From JAHDBG01 sp963922315 (GTDB lineage: Bacteria; Pseudomonadota; Gammaproteobacteria; Chromatiales; Chromatiaceae), in the NCBI GenBank assembly GCA_963922315.1, contig CAWUID010000042.1:1-15754 (forward strand): a stretch of 15,754 nt of DNA, read 5' to 3'. A model generated the notes under the pieces. That model was not told the origin of the DNA, did no database searches, and saw only the letters and a list, made by a program, of their open reading frames with translations. The translations under genes were made by a program, and so were the position numbers. This document shows positions 1-7,335 of this stretch, one piece after another. How positions within the stretch are numbered: the stretch's first letter is position 1; each line of letters starts with the position of its first letter.

Positions 1-100
1 AAACCAAGCTCATACAACGAGGCTTGGGAAGACCCGCTCGCTCTAAACTCTAGTCACCATTCCATCAATGAAAATAAAATAACCGGTACTGTGCATAATT

Positions 101-1486
101 ATGCTGCATAAAAAGTTAACTGATTTAATCAAAGCAATTAGTGCGCGTCGTACATTTGTTGCGGGAAAATTTAAACAGACTGGTGTACCCATTATTGATG
201 CTTTTCATGGTGAAATGCATGCACAAATGGATACAGGTGTGCAACAAAAACTACTTGCTGCAATACCCCAACTGATTTCAGAGTCTGCTGATTTATCCGA
301 ATCAGACGGTCGTTTATATCATAAATCGCAACCACTGATTCTGCGTCAGTTGGCTGCGCAAAAATTATTTTCCCGGCTGGCATGTGCTGGTATTCCTGTC
401 AGTGCAGATGCTGTTATTGTCAGTCCTTACAGTAGCCTGGTGATGCTGGAAGCGGCTATCGCAACGATTGCCAGGCCAGGCGGATTAATTTTATGTCCGG
501 AAGGCTTTTATAAGAGTAATGGCCTTCACATTGAAAAATATGGTCTGGCACTGTGTCGGTTTCCTGCTGATCTGCAACGGGACGGACGTATTAACGCCAC
601 CTGTCTGCGGGCAGCCATCGAACAACACCAGGCATCATTGTGTGGGGTTTTACTCACTTTGCCAGGAAACCCTCTGGTCGCCGAATATACGCTGACAGAG
701 TTGGAGGCGATTGCTCGTGTCCTGATTGAAGCGAATGTCAGGGTAATTATTGATGCGACTTTTGATCAGATTCAACCTCAGCATGTACCTTTGGCAGCGA
801 TACAACTGAATCTGGCTGGACAACAGAAACGACTGTACGATCAGACAGTGACGATCAGCGGTATTTCGAAAGGACATCATGCAAGCGGTCCGTTCAAGAT
901 TGGAGCAGCGACTTCAGGGGACAGCCACTGGTTACAGGATATGCAGGCGCAACTGACCATTTCTTTTCAGCGTGAAACGACCGCGCTGGCACGGATCGTG
1001 CTGGAGGAAACCACAGAAAATTATCTGGAACAGAACAGGCAGGTGATGATCAGGCGGCAGCAGGAGGCGAAGTGCCATATGGCGCGTATTAACCAGAAAC
1101 TCGGAGCAGGAGCGGTCTGTTGTCTGGGCTCTGCGCAATATGGACCATTCATCCTGTTGACGCTGCGGTCAGATATTTTAGCGCAGGCTGGCGTGACGGA
1201 TGGCTGGCAACTGGCTGATATGTTGTTGGCTGCGGTCGGTATCAAATCCGTCGCTGGCCCTCTGATGGGCCTCTCTCTGCCAGCGGTTCGCATCAACATT
1301 GATGCACCGCGAATCACCTGGCAGAAAGATCCTGCATTACTCAGCGTGTTATTTGAGCGGATAGAACATCTGGCAGAGGCGATGCTGCAACAAAGACTGA
1401 CTTACCAGAAAGCACTCACACAGCTGGCCATCTCTACTACCGTCAGCACCACACAATTCTCAGGAGATTCAGATGGAACCTGTTGA
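101..1486 (+). CDS. PLP-dependent aminotransferase-like protein (fold type I)
   Basis: The 461-residue protein has the landmarks of a class I/II aminotransferase. Asn190 sits in a PGNPL motif that takes the place of the NP-x-NPTG loop. Asp218 in IIDATF is the residue expected to contact the PLP ring nitrogen. Lys257 in GISKGHHASG is the expected Schiff-base lysine. Arg397 in PAVRIN is the expected carboxylate-binding arginine. Two departures are visible: Phe221 stands where the family normally has Tyr, and Lys266 stands where the SK-x5-G-x-R-x-G motif has Arg. The protein is about 60 residues longer than typical family members. It is probably cytosolic and transfers or eliminates an amino group, but the substrate cannot be read. 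It is the first gene of a unit with the next two, overlapping the second by 14 bp. The ATG at 101 has no clear Shine-Dalgarno site and I see no convincing promoter upstream. Confidence 0.8.
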   Translation: MLHKKLTDLIKAISARRTFVAGKFKQTGVPIIDAFHGEMHAQMDTGVQQKLLAAIPQLISESADLSESDGRLYHKSQPLILRQLAAQKLFSRLACAGIPVSADAVIVSPYSSLVMLEAAIATIARPGGLILCPEGFYKSNGLHIEKYGLALCRFPADLQRDGRINATCLRAAIEQHQASLCGVLLTLPGNPLVAEYTLTELEAIARVLIEANVRVIIDATFDQIQPQHVPLAAIQLNLAGQQKRLYDQTVTISGISKGHHASGPFKIGAATSGDSHWLQDMQAQLTISFQRETTALARIVLEETTENYLEQNRQVMIRRQQEAKCHMARINQKLGAGAVCCLGSAQYGPFILLTLRSDILAQAGVTDGWQLADMLLAAVGIKSVAGPLMGLSLPAVRINIDAPRITWQKDPALLSVLFERIEHLAEAMLQQRLTYQKALTQLAISTTVSTTQFSGDSDGTC

Positions 1487-1958
1487 TGCGTTATATCAGG
1501 GTATTAAACCCTTCCGGTTTGACGTGCCAGATTATGTGAAATGTATGCGGTTCCCTGATATTACAACCCGGTTTGTGGCTATTCTGGGGCATGATCACCG
1601 TTATCGTGGCATGGTGGCAAGTCCTTATCAAACCCGTTGTGTACAACAGGGAGAAATACATGAGCTAATCTATGTGTATCAGAACAAGGATGATTCGATT
1701 GATCTGAATCATGCCTGGTACCTGGGTTTTATTGAATTTAAACAAGGTTGTGTGCTGGCAAAGGGCATGACAATGGACATTGCTGGCGGGCATACCGGAA
1801 CGTTGGTAGCGTTTGATATGACACATGCGCCAAACCATCTGAATATTCTGATTGCGACGGATACGCCGCAAACTGGTGTGACTGCTGGCCTGAACATTGC
1901 AGACCAGTGCATGTTCAGGATGCCATCACTTGTTCAGGGAACTGCACAGACGTCATGA
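1473..1958 (+). CDS. Conserved-looking protein of unknown function, 161 aa
   Basis: I do not recognise this protein. It has no signal peptide and no membrane segment, so it is probably cytosolic. It carries scattered histidines and acidic residues (GHDHRYRG around 39-46, GEIHE around 60-64, GGHTG around 105-109) of the kind seen in small beta-rich metal-binding or cupin-like folds, but no motif is complete enough to claim one. The ATG at 1473 has a good Shine-Dalgarno, AGGAG at 1462-1466, six bases upstream. The gene overlaps the end of the aminotransferase gene by 14 bp and the start of the dehydrogenase-like gene by 4 bp (ATGA). This argues for translational coupling and a shared pathway. 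Confidence 0.8.
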   Translation: MEPVDALYQGIKPFRFDVPDYVKCMRFPDITTRFVAILGHDHRYRGMVASPYQTRCVQQGEIHELIYVYQNKDDSIDLNHAWYLGFIEFKQGCVLAKGMTMDIAGGHTGTLVAFDMTHAPNHLNILIATDTPQTGVTAGLNIADQCMFRMPSLVQGTAQTS

Positions 1959-2890
1959 AAAAAGTCCTGGTACTGAATGTACTCAATCAGGTTGAACCGA
2001 TCAGTGAGACCTGGCTGGCACCACTGGCGCAGCAGGCAGAGGTTTACTGGTACCAGAAAAACGCAACAGATTTTTGTCTGGATGAGGCATTTTTTTTATG
2101 CCCTGACCCGCATATTATCGTCACCTGTCTGGTTGCGTTAAATCAGGCTACACTACAGCGTGCATGCAACCTGGAGGCTGTGATGGCAACCAGTACGGCG
2201 GTTGATTATATCGATCTGGCTTATTGCCGGGCACAGCAAATCCGGGTCTTTCATACCCCGCGTTATACCGAAACTGCTGTTGCTGAGCATGCGTTTGCCC
2301 TGATACTGGCTGGTACCAAACATCTGCGCAGGTTGGATGTCGGGTTACGCAGACACAATACCGAACCCCAACCAGCCGCGATGGAATTAAAGGGTAAACA
2401 ACTGGGTATTATCGGACTGGGTAACATTGGCAATCAGCTGGTCGGTTATGCTCAGGCATTCGGTATGCGTATTGTGTATTACAACCGCAGCCTGAAATCC
2501 TGCGCCTGCGGTACTCAGGTTGATCTGACTACCTTACTCAGTACCTCGGATATTGTGGTTATGACGGTGCCGCTGAATCAGGACAGCCGATATATGATCG
2601 GAGCCGCTGAACTGAATTGTATGCCGACAGCTTCTTTTCTGATCAATATCGGTGCTGATGAGCTGATTGATGCACCTGCTCTGGTCAGCGCATTAAAGAT
2701 GGGGCAGATTGCCGGTGCCGCATTAGATGTGATTACTGACTATCACACCTATCTGGATGCACCCAATCTGATACTGACCCAGAGCCGGGGTTGGTACACG
2801 ACCGAATGTATTCAACGCAGAAATACGGCCTGGGTCGAAACATTACGCGGTTACCTGTCGGGTGAGCCGGTTAATGCCTGCCGGATATAG
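1955..2890 (+). CDS. D-2-hydroxyacid dehydrogenase-fold protein, catalytic residues replaced
   Basis: I place the start at the ATG at 1955 (311 aa, MKKVLVLN), overlapping the previous stop as ATGA. An in-frame ATG at 1907 would add 16 residues unlike the family. The Rossmann motif GLGNIG (154-159) and the surrounding GKQLGIIGLG region identify the NAD-binding domain of D-2-hydroxyacid dehydrogenases, and the C-terminal LSGEPVN matches the family end. The three residues that do chemistry in this family seem changed. The Arg of the usual N-x-x-RG stretch is Ala234 (NIGAD). The Glu after the LDV motif aligns with Tyr263. The His of the TPH motif is Ser277 (TQS). The protein may bind a dinucleotide without the standard reduction, or use other residues. 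Its 3' end overlaps the convergent SCO gene by 40 bp. Confidence 0.85.
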   Translation: MKKVLVLNVLNQVEPISETWLAPLAQQAEVYWYQKNATDFCLDEAFFLCPDPHIIVTCLVALNQATLQRACNLEAVMATSTAVDYIDLAYCRAQQIRVFHTPRYTETAVAEHAFALILAGTKHLRRLDVGLRRHNTEPQPAAMELKGKQLGIIGLGNIGNQLVGYAQAFGMRIVYYNRSLKSCACGTQVDLTTLLSTSDIVVMTVPLNQDSRYMIGAAELNCMPTASFLINIGADELIDAPALVSALKMGQIAGAALDVITDYHTYLDAPNLILTQSRGWYTTECIQRRNTAWVETLRGYLSGEPVNACRI

Positions 2891-3456
2891 GTTGCCAGGT
2901 CTTCTGCACTTTCCGGCTGATGCACCAGACGGTGTACCCCGCCGGCGCGGCTGAGTACATACGTCACGGAAGAATGGTCCAGGTCGTAAGCGACATCGTT
3001 CTGGCCCGGTACCTTGTGGTGTGCGATAAAAAAGGTCTTTGCGACCTGATTCACTTGCTCAGTGGTGCCGGTCAGGCTAGTGATCTGCGGGTGGAAGCCC
3101 CGGGCGTACGCCGCCAGTTTTTCCGGCGTATCCCGCTCCGGGTCCAGACTGATAAAAAAGGGCTGGACTTCTGCTCGTTGTTCTGCCGACAGATGGTTCA
3201 GGGCGCGGGCGATTTTGCTGAGAGCGGCGATACACACATCCGGACAATGGGTATAACCGAAATACAATAGAGCTACCTGGCCGCGATAATCGCTCAGTCT
3301 GACAGGGTTGCCATTCGCATCCGACAGAACAAAATCACCGATCAAATCCGGATATTGTGCAGGTACCGGAGATGTCTCACTGAAGCGCAGCCCCAGCCAG
3401 ATACCGATCAGCACAAAACCGATGACCACACCGGTCAATAAGCCTTTTTTACCCAT
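2851..3456 (-). CDS. SCO1/SenC/PrrC family copper chaperone
   Basis: This 201-residue protein is anchored by one N-terminal membrane segment (about 6-23), with a thioredoxin-fold domain behind it. The CPDVC motif (Cys71 and Cys75) and His161 in DLDHSS form the Cys-Cys-His copper site of SCO proteins. TPEKL and ISLDPERD are also typical. Family members deliver copper to the CuA centre of cytochrome c oxidase subunit II or act as redox sensors; no oxidase gene is in view, so its partner is unknown. The ATG at 3456 is preceded by an AAGGAC-like ribosome site on the minus strand. The start is only 33 bp from the divergent mutY start, and the 3' end runs 40 bp into the dehydrogenase-like gene. Confidence 0.93.
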   Translation of the reverse strand: MGKKGLLTGVVIGFVLIGIWLGLRFSETSPVPAQYPDLIGDFVLSDANGNPVRLSDYRGQVALLYFGYTHCPDVCIAALSKIARALNHLSAEQRAEVQPFFISLDPERDTPEKLAAYARGFHPQITSLTGTTEQVNQVAKTFFIAHHKVPGQNDVAYDLDHSSVTYVLSRAGGVHRLVHQPESAEDLATYIRQALTGSPDR

Positions 3457-3489
3457 GATAACAGTCCTTACAGCAGAAAGATCAGTAGC

Positions 3490-4548
3490 TTGACGGATTT
3501 TGCGCAGCGCATTTTACCCTGGTTTGCAGCGCATGGTCGCAAAGACCTGCCCTGGCAACAGAACCCGACATCATATCGGGTATGGGTGTCAGAAATTATG
3601 CTGCAACAAACGCAGGTGACGACCGTCATCCCGTATTTTGTGCGCTTTATGCAACGCTTTCCGGATGTACAAACCCTGGCCGCAGCTTCGCTGGATGAGG
3701 TGCTGCAACATTGGGCGGGGCTCGGGTATTATGCGCGAGCACGCAATCTGTATCGTGCCGCACAACAAGTGGTGACGGTATATGCCGGGCAGTTTCCGAC
3801 CACGCCAGCCGAAATGCAGGCGTTACCCGGTATCGGGCGTTCTACCGCCGGGGCGATATTGTCGCTGGCGCAAGGTCAGAGCGAGCCGATTCTGGATGGC
3901 AATGTGAAGCGGGTGCTGGCCCGGCATCATGCCGTCGCTGGCTGGCCTGGTCAGGCGTCGGTGCTGAAGACCTTGTGGGCGCTCGCAGAACAACATACGC
4001 CGGTTGTACAGACAGCGGACTACAACCAGGCGATGATGGATCTGGGCGCGACTGTGTGTACCCGCAGCCGCCCGGCTTGTAGCGCCTGTCCGGTAGCAGA
4101 CACTTGTGTCGCGCATGCGCAGCAGAACTGGTCGGCATATCCGGGTAAAAAGCCGCGCCGGGAGATTCCGGTACGCCGGGTGCAATTACTGATAATCCGC
4201 GATCCGGCAGGCGGCATTCTGCTCGAAAAAAGACCGCCACACGGTATCTGGGGCGGTCTCTGGAGCCTGCCGGAACTCCCGCCGAATCAGGACCCTCTGG
4301 TATGGTGTCAGCAACAATGGTCGGTTGCGGCCAGTTGGCAGCGCGATCTGCCGGTGCGGCGCCATCAGTTTACCCATTTTCATCTGGATATGGTGCCGCG
4401 TGAATATAGCCTGGCCCAGGCACCGCAGCAGGTACAGGAAGCCGACCGGCAGATTTGGTACCACCCGCAGCAGCAGGCGGTACCTGGTGTGTCGGCACCG
4501 ATTGCCCGCTTATTAGATGAGTTATCTATTCAGGAACAGTTAATATGA
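3490..4548 (+). CDS. mutY: A/G-specific adenine glycosylase MutY
   Basis: MutY removes adenine mispaired with 8-oxoguanine, preventing G:C to T:A mutations. The 352-residue protein has every expected part. Glu35 lies in VSEIMLQQT. The helix-hairpin-helix LPGIGRSTAG is at about 112-121 and the catalytic Asp136 is in LDGNVKR. The 4Fe-4S cluster cysteines 190, 197, 200 and 206 have the C-x6-C-x2-C-x5-C spacing. A Nudix-like C-terminal domain (about 227-340) recognises 8-oxoG, including the HQFTHFHL segment at 292-299. I chose the TTG at 3490 because it gives the usual short N-terminus before GRKDLPWQ; the first in-frame ATG would cut into the catalytic domain. The gene overlaps yggX as ATGA, the classic mutY-yggX pairing. 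Confidence 0.97.
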   Translation: MTDFAQRILPWFAAHGRKDLPWQQNPTSYRVWVSEIMLQQTQVTTVIPYFVRFMQRFPDVQTLAAASLDEVLQHWAGLGYYARARNLYRAAQQVVTVYAGQFPTTPAEMQALPGIGRSTAGAILSLAQGQSEPILDGNVKRVLARHHAVAGWPGQASVLKTLWALAEQHTPVVQTADYNQAMMDLGATVCTRSRPACSACPVADTCVAHAQQNWSAYPGKKPRREIPVRRVQLLIIRDPAGGILLEKRPPHGIWGGLWSLPELPPNQDPLVWCQQQWSVAASWQRDLPVRRHQFTHFHLDMVPREYSLAQAPQQVQEADRQIWYHPQQQAVPGVSAPIARLLDELSIQEQLI

Positions 4549-4814
4549 GTCGACTCGTACAGTGCATTAAACTGGGATATGAAGCCGAAGGGCTGGCGCG
4601 TGCGCCTTATCCCGGAGAACTGGGCCAGCGTATTTTTGCGCAGGTATCGAAGGTGGCCTGGCAGGATTGGTTGCGCCACCAGACGATGCTGATCAACGAA
4701 TACCGGTTGAGCCCGATAGAGCCGAAGGCTCGTCAGTTTTTAGAAGAACAGATGGAAAAGTTCTTTTTTTCAGACGGGGAGACGGACATGCCGGGCGGCT
4801 TTCAGCCGCAATAA
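4545..4814 (+). CDS. yggX: Fe(2+)-trafficking / oxidative damage protection protein YggX
   Basis: The protein is 89 residues, close to the usual 90-91. The family signatures YPGELGQRI (about 22-30), VAWQDW (38-43) and QTMLINE (46-52) are present, as is Cys7 at the conserved position near the N-terminus. YggX is a small cytosolic protein that limits labile-iron damage and helps protect Fe-S enzymes. Its position directly after mutY, itself a 4Fe-4S enzyme, is conserved in many Gammaproteobacteria and here is enforced by a 4-bp start-stop overlap. A six-base inverted repeat (4795-4800 with 4804-4809) sits over the last codons but has no U-run, so I do not call it a terminator. Confidence 0.96.
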   Translation: MSRLVQCIKLGYEAEGLARAPYPGELGQRIFAQVSKVAWQDWLRHQTMLINEYRLSPIEPKARQFLEEQMEKFFFSDGETDMPGGFQPQ

Positions 4815-4859
4815 TGGCTTGTCCTGATGCCCGATTTTACCTTAACGATGGAGTATTGA

Positions 4860-6101
4860 ATGAAGCGTCTTATCTCTGCGGCTGTACTCAGCGCTGTCGC
4901 GGTTACACCAGCGGCCTGGGCTGAATCAGCCGGTCGTATCTCAGGTAATGAATTTAATCCGGCGATCAGCCTGATTTTAGACGGACGTTATGTTGATCGG
5001 GATGCTGGAGAGCTGTCACTACCCGGTTTTCAATTGGGCGGCGAATCCGGATTTCCGGAGCAGGGCTTCACGACCGGTCACAATGAACTGGCCATGACCG
5101 CGAATATAGATGACACCTTTTATGGTGCACTGCATGCGGCTATCGTGCAGCATGCTGGCGAGACAGGGCTGGAACTGGAAGAAGCGTTTATCGAAACCCT
5201 GGGGCTGGGCCATGGTGTGACCATCAAGGGTGGGCGTTTCTTTTCCGGCATCGGCTATCTGAATGCGATCCATGCGCATGCGCATGATTTTGCAGATCGT
5301 CCACTCGTCTATGATGCCTTGTTCGGCGGCCATCTGGCAGATACCGGAGCCCAGGTGCGCTGGGTTGCGCCGACGGAACAATATCTGAGTCTTGGCGCAG
5401 AAATCACTTCTGGTTCAGCCTATCCCAGTGGCGAAAACGACAGTAATGACAAGGGACTGGGTGTGTTTGTGAAGACGGGTGGCGACTGGGATGCCAGCTC
5501 CAGCTGGCAGTTGGGCGCCAGTTACTACCGGGCGAAATTTGACAAGCGCGAGGCGGGTGCGCATGCGCATGGCGCTGAGACGGCAGCCGCAGATAACGAA
5601 CTGCTGAAGGGTGAAGTCGACGTCGCTGGTCTGGACTTTGTCTATAAGTGGGCGCCGAACGGAAATGCACGCCATACGAACCTGAAGCTGCAGGCAGAAT
5701 ATTTTGTGCGTAATGAGCAGGCTGCGGCTGAGTTTGCCGAAGGTAGTAACAGTGCAGAAGCTGACTATGACGGTAAACAAGCCGGATTTTATGCACAGGC
5801 GGTGTATCAGTTCCAGCCTGGCTGGCGGCTCGGCGTGCGTTATGACCGGCTAAGTGCTGAGAACATGATTGCTAACTTCAGCAATAACGGGATTGATCTG
5901 GATGAATTTCTGGAAGAATCCGGGTTAGGTGCCGAAGGTAATCCGAATCGCACCAGCCTGATGCTGGATTATGCGCCGAGCCATTTCAGCCGCATCCGGT
6001 TGCAATACAGCAAGCTGGACAATGGCCATGATGAAAAGCATGACATGTTGATGCTGCAATATGTGATGAGCCTCGGTTCACACGGTGCGCATACCTTCTG
6101 A
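4860..6101 (+). CDS. Histidine-rich outer-membrane beta-barrel, zinc-regulated-receptor-like
   Basis: The 413-residue precursor has a clear signal peptide (1-21, cleavage after AWA) and ends in phenylalanine, as expected of proteins inserted by the BAM machinery. Alternating hydrophobic/polar strands with aromatic girdles run through the whole chain. The opening SGNEFNPAISLILDG and the segments LPGFQLGGE and GRFFSGIGYLN resemble proteins often labelled zinc-regulated TonB-dependent outer-membrane receptors, although there is no plug domain or TonB box and the size fits a porin-like barrel. Histidine clusters (HAHAH 138-142, HAH 235-237, H390/H394, H408/H411) suggest metal binding. GGAG at 4850-4853 precedes the ATG. 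Only 11 bp separate it from the proton-channel-like gene A. I see no Zur-type operator upstream. Zinc handling is inferred from family labels and His content. Confidence 0.8.
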   Translation: MKRLISAAVLSAVAVTPAAWAESAGRISGNEFNPAISLILDGRYVDRDAGELSLPGFQLGGESGFPEQGFTTGHNELAMTANIDDTFYGALHAAIVQHAGETGLELEEAFIETLGLGHGVTIKGGRFFSGIGYLNAIHAHAHDFADRPLVYDALFGGHLADTGAQVRWVAPTEQYLSLGAEITSGSAYPSGENDSNDKGLGVFVKTGGDWDASSSWQLGASYYRAKFDKREAGAHAHGAETAAADNELLKGEVDVAGLDFVYKWAPNGNARHTNLKLQAEYFVRNEQAAAEFAEGSNSAEADYDGKQAGFYAQAVYQFQPGWRLGVRYDRLSAENMIANFSNNGIDLDEFLEESGLGAEGNPNRTSLMLDYAPSHFSRIRLQYSKLDNGHDEKHDMLMLQYVMSLGSHGAHTF

Positions 6102-6112
6102 GAAGCCGGGCT

Positions 6113-6874
6113 ATGTCGCAATTGATCCGTTGGGTGTTGCAGTGTGTGCTGGCATTGGTCGTATCGGGCGTACTGTATGCTGGCATCGCCCAGTTTTCCG
6201 GTAGCCTGAGCCGGATAACCGGTCTCTGGCTGGTGCCGCCGTCTGCACATCCAACGGATAGTGCTGCTCCCGTCAGGCAGGCAGCGCCTCGTCCGCCACC
6301 TGCGACACAACTGCCGGACTGGGTCAGCCAGGATCATGCCACACAGGAGCTGGCCCATATACAGCAGCAGGCAGCGATGCTGCTGAATGGACAAATAGAC
6401 GATGCACTAACATCGCCTACTTATCCGAAATCAGAGACCAAATCTGAATCTGCACCATCACCTGCTGAGGAGCAGACACCAGAATTGAACCAGACCACCA
6501 GCACAACAGATAACCGGTTGCGCTGGATCTTCGCACTGATGTACCTGTTCTTATTCACGCAAACCGCACTGATCATCAACACCCGCTGGCCGAGTGGCAT
6601 CGGTTGTCTGGATCGGATCATCCGGCAGAAGCAAGCGATCCTGGCTGACTGGGCGGTGAATGCACCACCTCTGGTGGGACTGATCGGTACCCTGATTCCT
6701 CTCGGCTGGGTAGTGACCCAGACAGATGCCGGGCAGATGGTCGATTTTGAAGCGCAATTCTTACGCAACTTTGCCACGGCGCTGGATACCACCATTATGG
6801 GTAGCCTGATCTATGTCACCAACTATGTGCTGATGACTGGCATCCGAACTGACTACCAGCCAGACAGATGCTGA
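6113..6874 (+). CDS. Gene A: MotA/TolQ/ExbB-type proton-channel protein (divergent)
   Basis: The 253-residue membrane protein has four likely helices (about 7-27, 137-156, 184-202 and 218-243). The last two carry the family core: APPLVGLIGTL leading into a helix, then FATALDTTIMGS, where the ALDTT segment matches the threonine-bearing channel helix of MotA/TolQ/ExbB proteins. The positive N-terminus puts residues 28-136, a Pro/Ser/Thr-rich stretch, in the periplasm by my topology reading. The cytosolic loop between helices 2 and 3 is only about 27 residues, and there is almost no tail after helix 4. Both are unusual against ExbB/TolQ, which have long cytosolic loops. Gene B begins inside its last codons (7-bp overlap), as expected for an inner-membrane stator pair. 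Product and partners outside this operon are unknown. Confidence 0.72.
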   Translation: MSQLIRWVLQCVLALVVSGVLYAGIAQFSGSLSRITGLWLVPPSAHPTDSAAPVRQAAPRPPPATQLPDWVSQDHATQELAHIQQQAAMLLNGQIDDALTSPTYPKSETKSESAPSPAEEQTPELNQTTSTTDNRLRWIFALMYLFLFTQTALIINTRWPSGIGCLDRIIRQKQAILADWAVNAPPLVGLIGTLIPLGWVVTQTDAGQMVDFEAQFLRNFATALDTTIMGSLIYVTNYVLMTGIRTDYQPDRC

Positions 6875-7317
6875 GACACCGCTCGCCATCACTGGTGGTC
6901 TTGATGGACCTGTTGTTGATGCTGATCTTTGTCCTGGTGTTGCGACCGGCAGAAACAACCTATAGGCTTCAGTTTCCGGCACAACTGGATAATTTTGAGC
7001 AGATCAAGATCGAATACCAATTGGCGAACCGTCAGCACTGGCTGCACAACCAACCGTTACCGCCGGAATATTCGTTTATCTGGGGGCCATGCCCGGCAGT
7101 TGCCTACACCTGGTTACCTGCTGGTGCGCAAGACTGTATTTTGCACTTTCATGGACAGCTGGCGGAACAACTGACACGTATTCTGTTCCAGGCATGTCTG
7201 GCAGCCGCATGCGCTCAGATTACGATTCCTTTAGATTCAGGTGCTCAGGTGATACGCAATGAACTGATCGCACTGAATCCGAAGCTGCATCACAACCCGT
7301 ATTTTTCCGACTGGTAA
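6868..7317 (+). CDS. Gene B: ExbD/TolR-type stator partner (divergent)
   Basis: The 149-residue protein has a short basic N-terminus (RHR), one membrane helix (about 8-26) and a periplasmic domain of about 120 residues. Asp14 lies in the helix in VLMDLLLMLIF. An acid at this place is the proton-carrying residue of ExbD, TolR and MotB. Size and plan fit ExbD, but the periplasmic part lacks a recognisable ExbD/TolR domain or OmpA-like peptidoglycan-binding domain. It contains four cysteines (75, 90, 110, 115), which is odd for this family and could form disulfides. The start overlaps the end of gene A by 7 bp, so the two are probably translated together and assemble as one channel. The assignment rests on the helix motif and the pairing with A. 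Confidence 0.68.
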   Translation: MLRHRSPSLVVLMDLLLMLIFVLVLRPAETTYRLQFPAQLDNFEQIKIEYQLANRQHWLHNQPLPPEYSFIWGPCPAVAYTWLPAGAQDCILHFHGQLAEQLTRILFQACLAAACAQITIPLDSGAQVIRNELIALNPKLHHNPYFSDW

Positions 7318-7335
7318 TACACATGAGTCTGCATC

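Noticed and set aside
4..27. CCAAGC/GCTTGG inverted repeat as a terminator of an upstream gene
   Set aside because: Six-base stem, twelve-base loop and no U-run; the upstream gene is outside the window.
94..99. CATAAT as the -10 of the aminotransferase gene
   Set aside because: It touches the ATG at 101, so transcription would begin inside the gene; no matching -35.
4795..4809. GCGGCT/AGCCGC hairpin as yggX terminator
   Set aside because: It sits over the last codons and has no U-run; the barrel gene follows closely.
6113..7317. Genes A and B as a Zorya defence system
   Set aside because: No helicase or nuclease partner follows, B lacks an OmpA-like domain, A lacks the long cytosolic tail, and the later genes are exported proteins.
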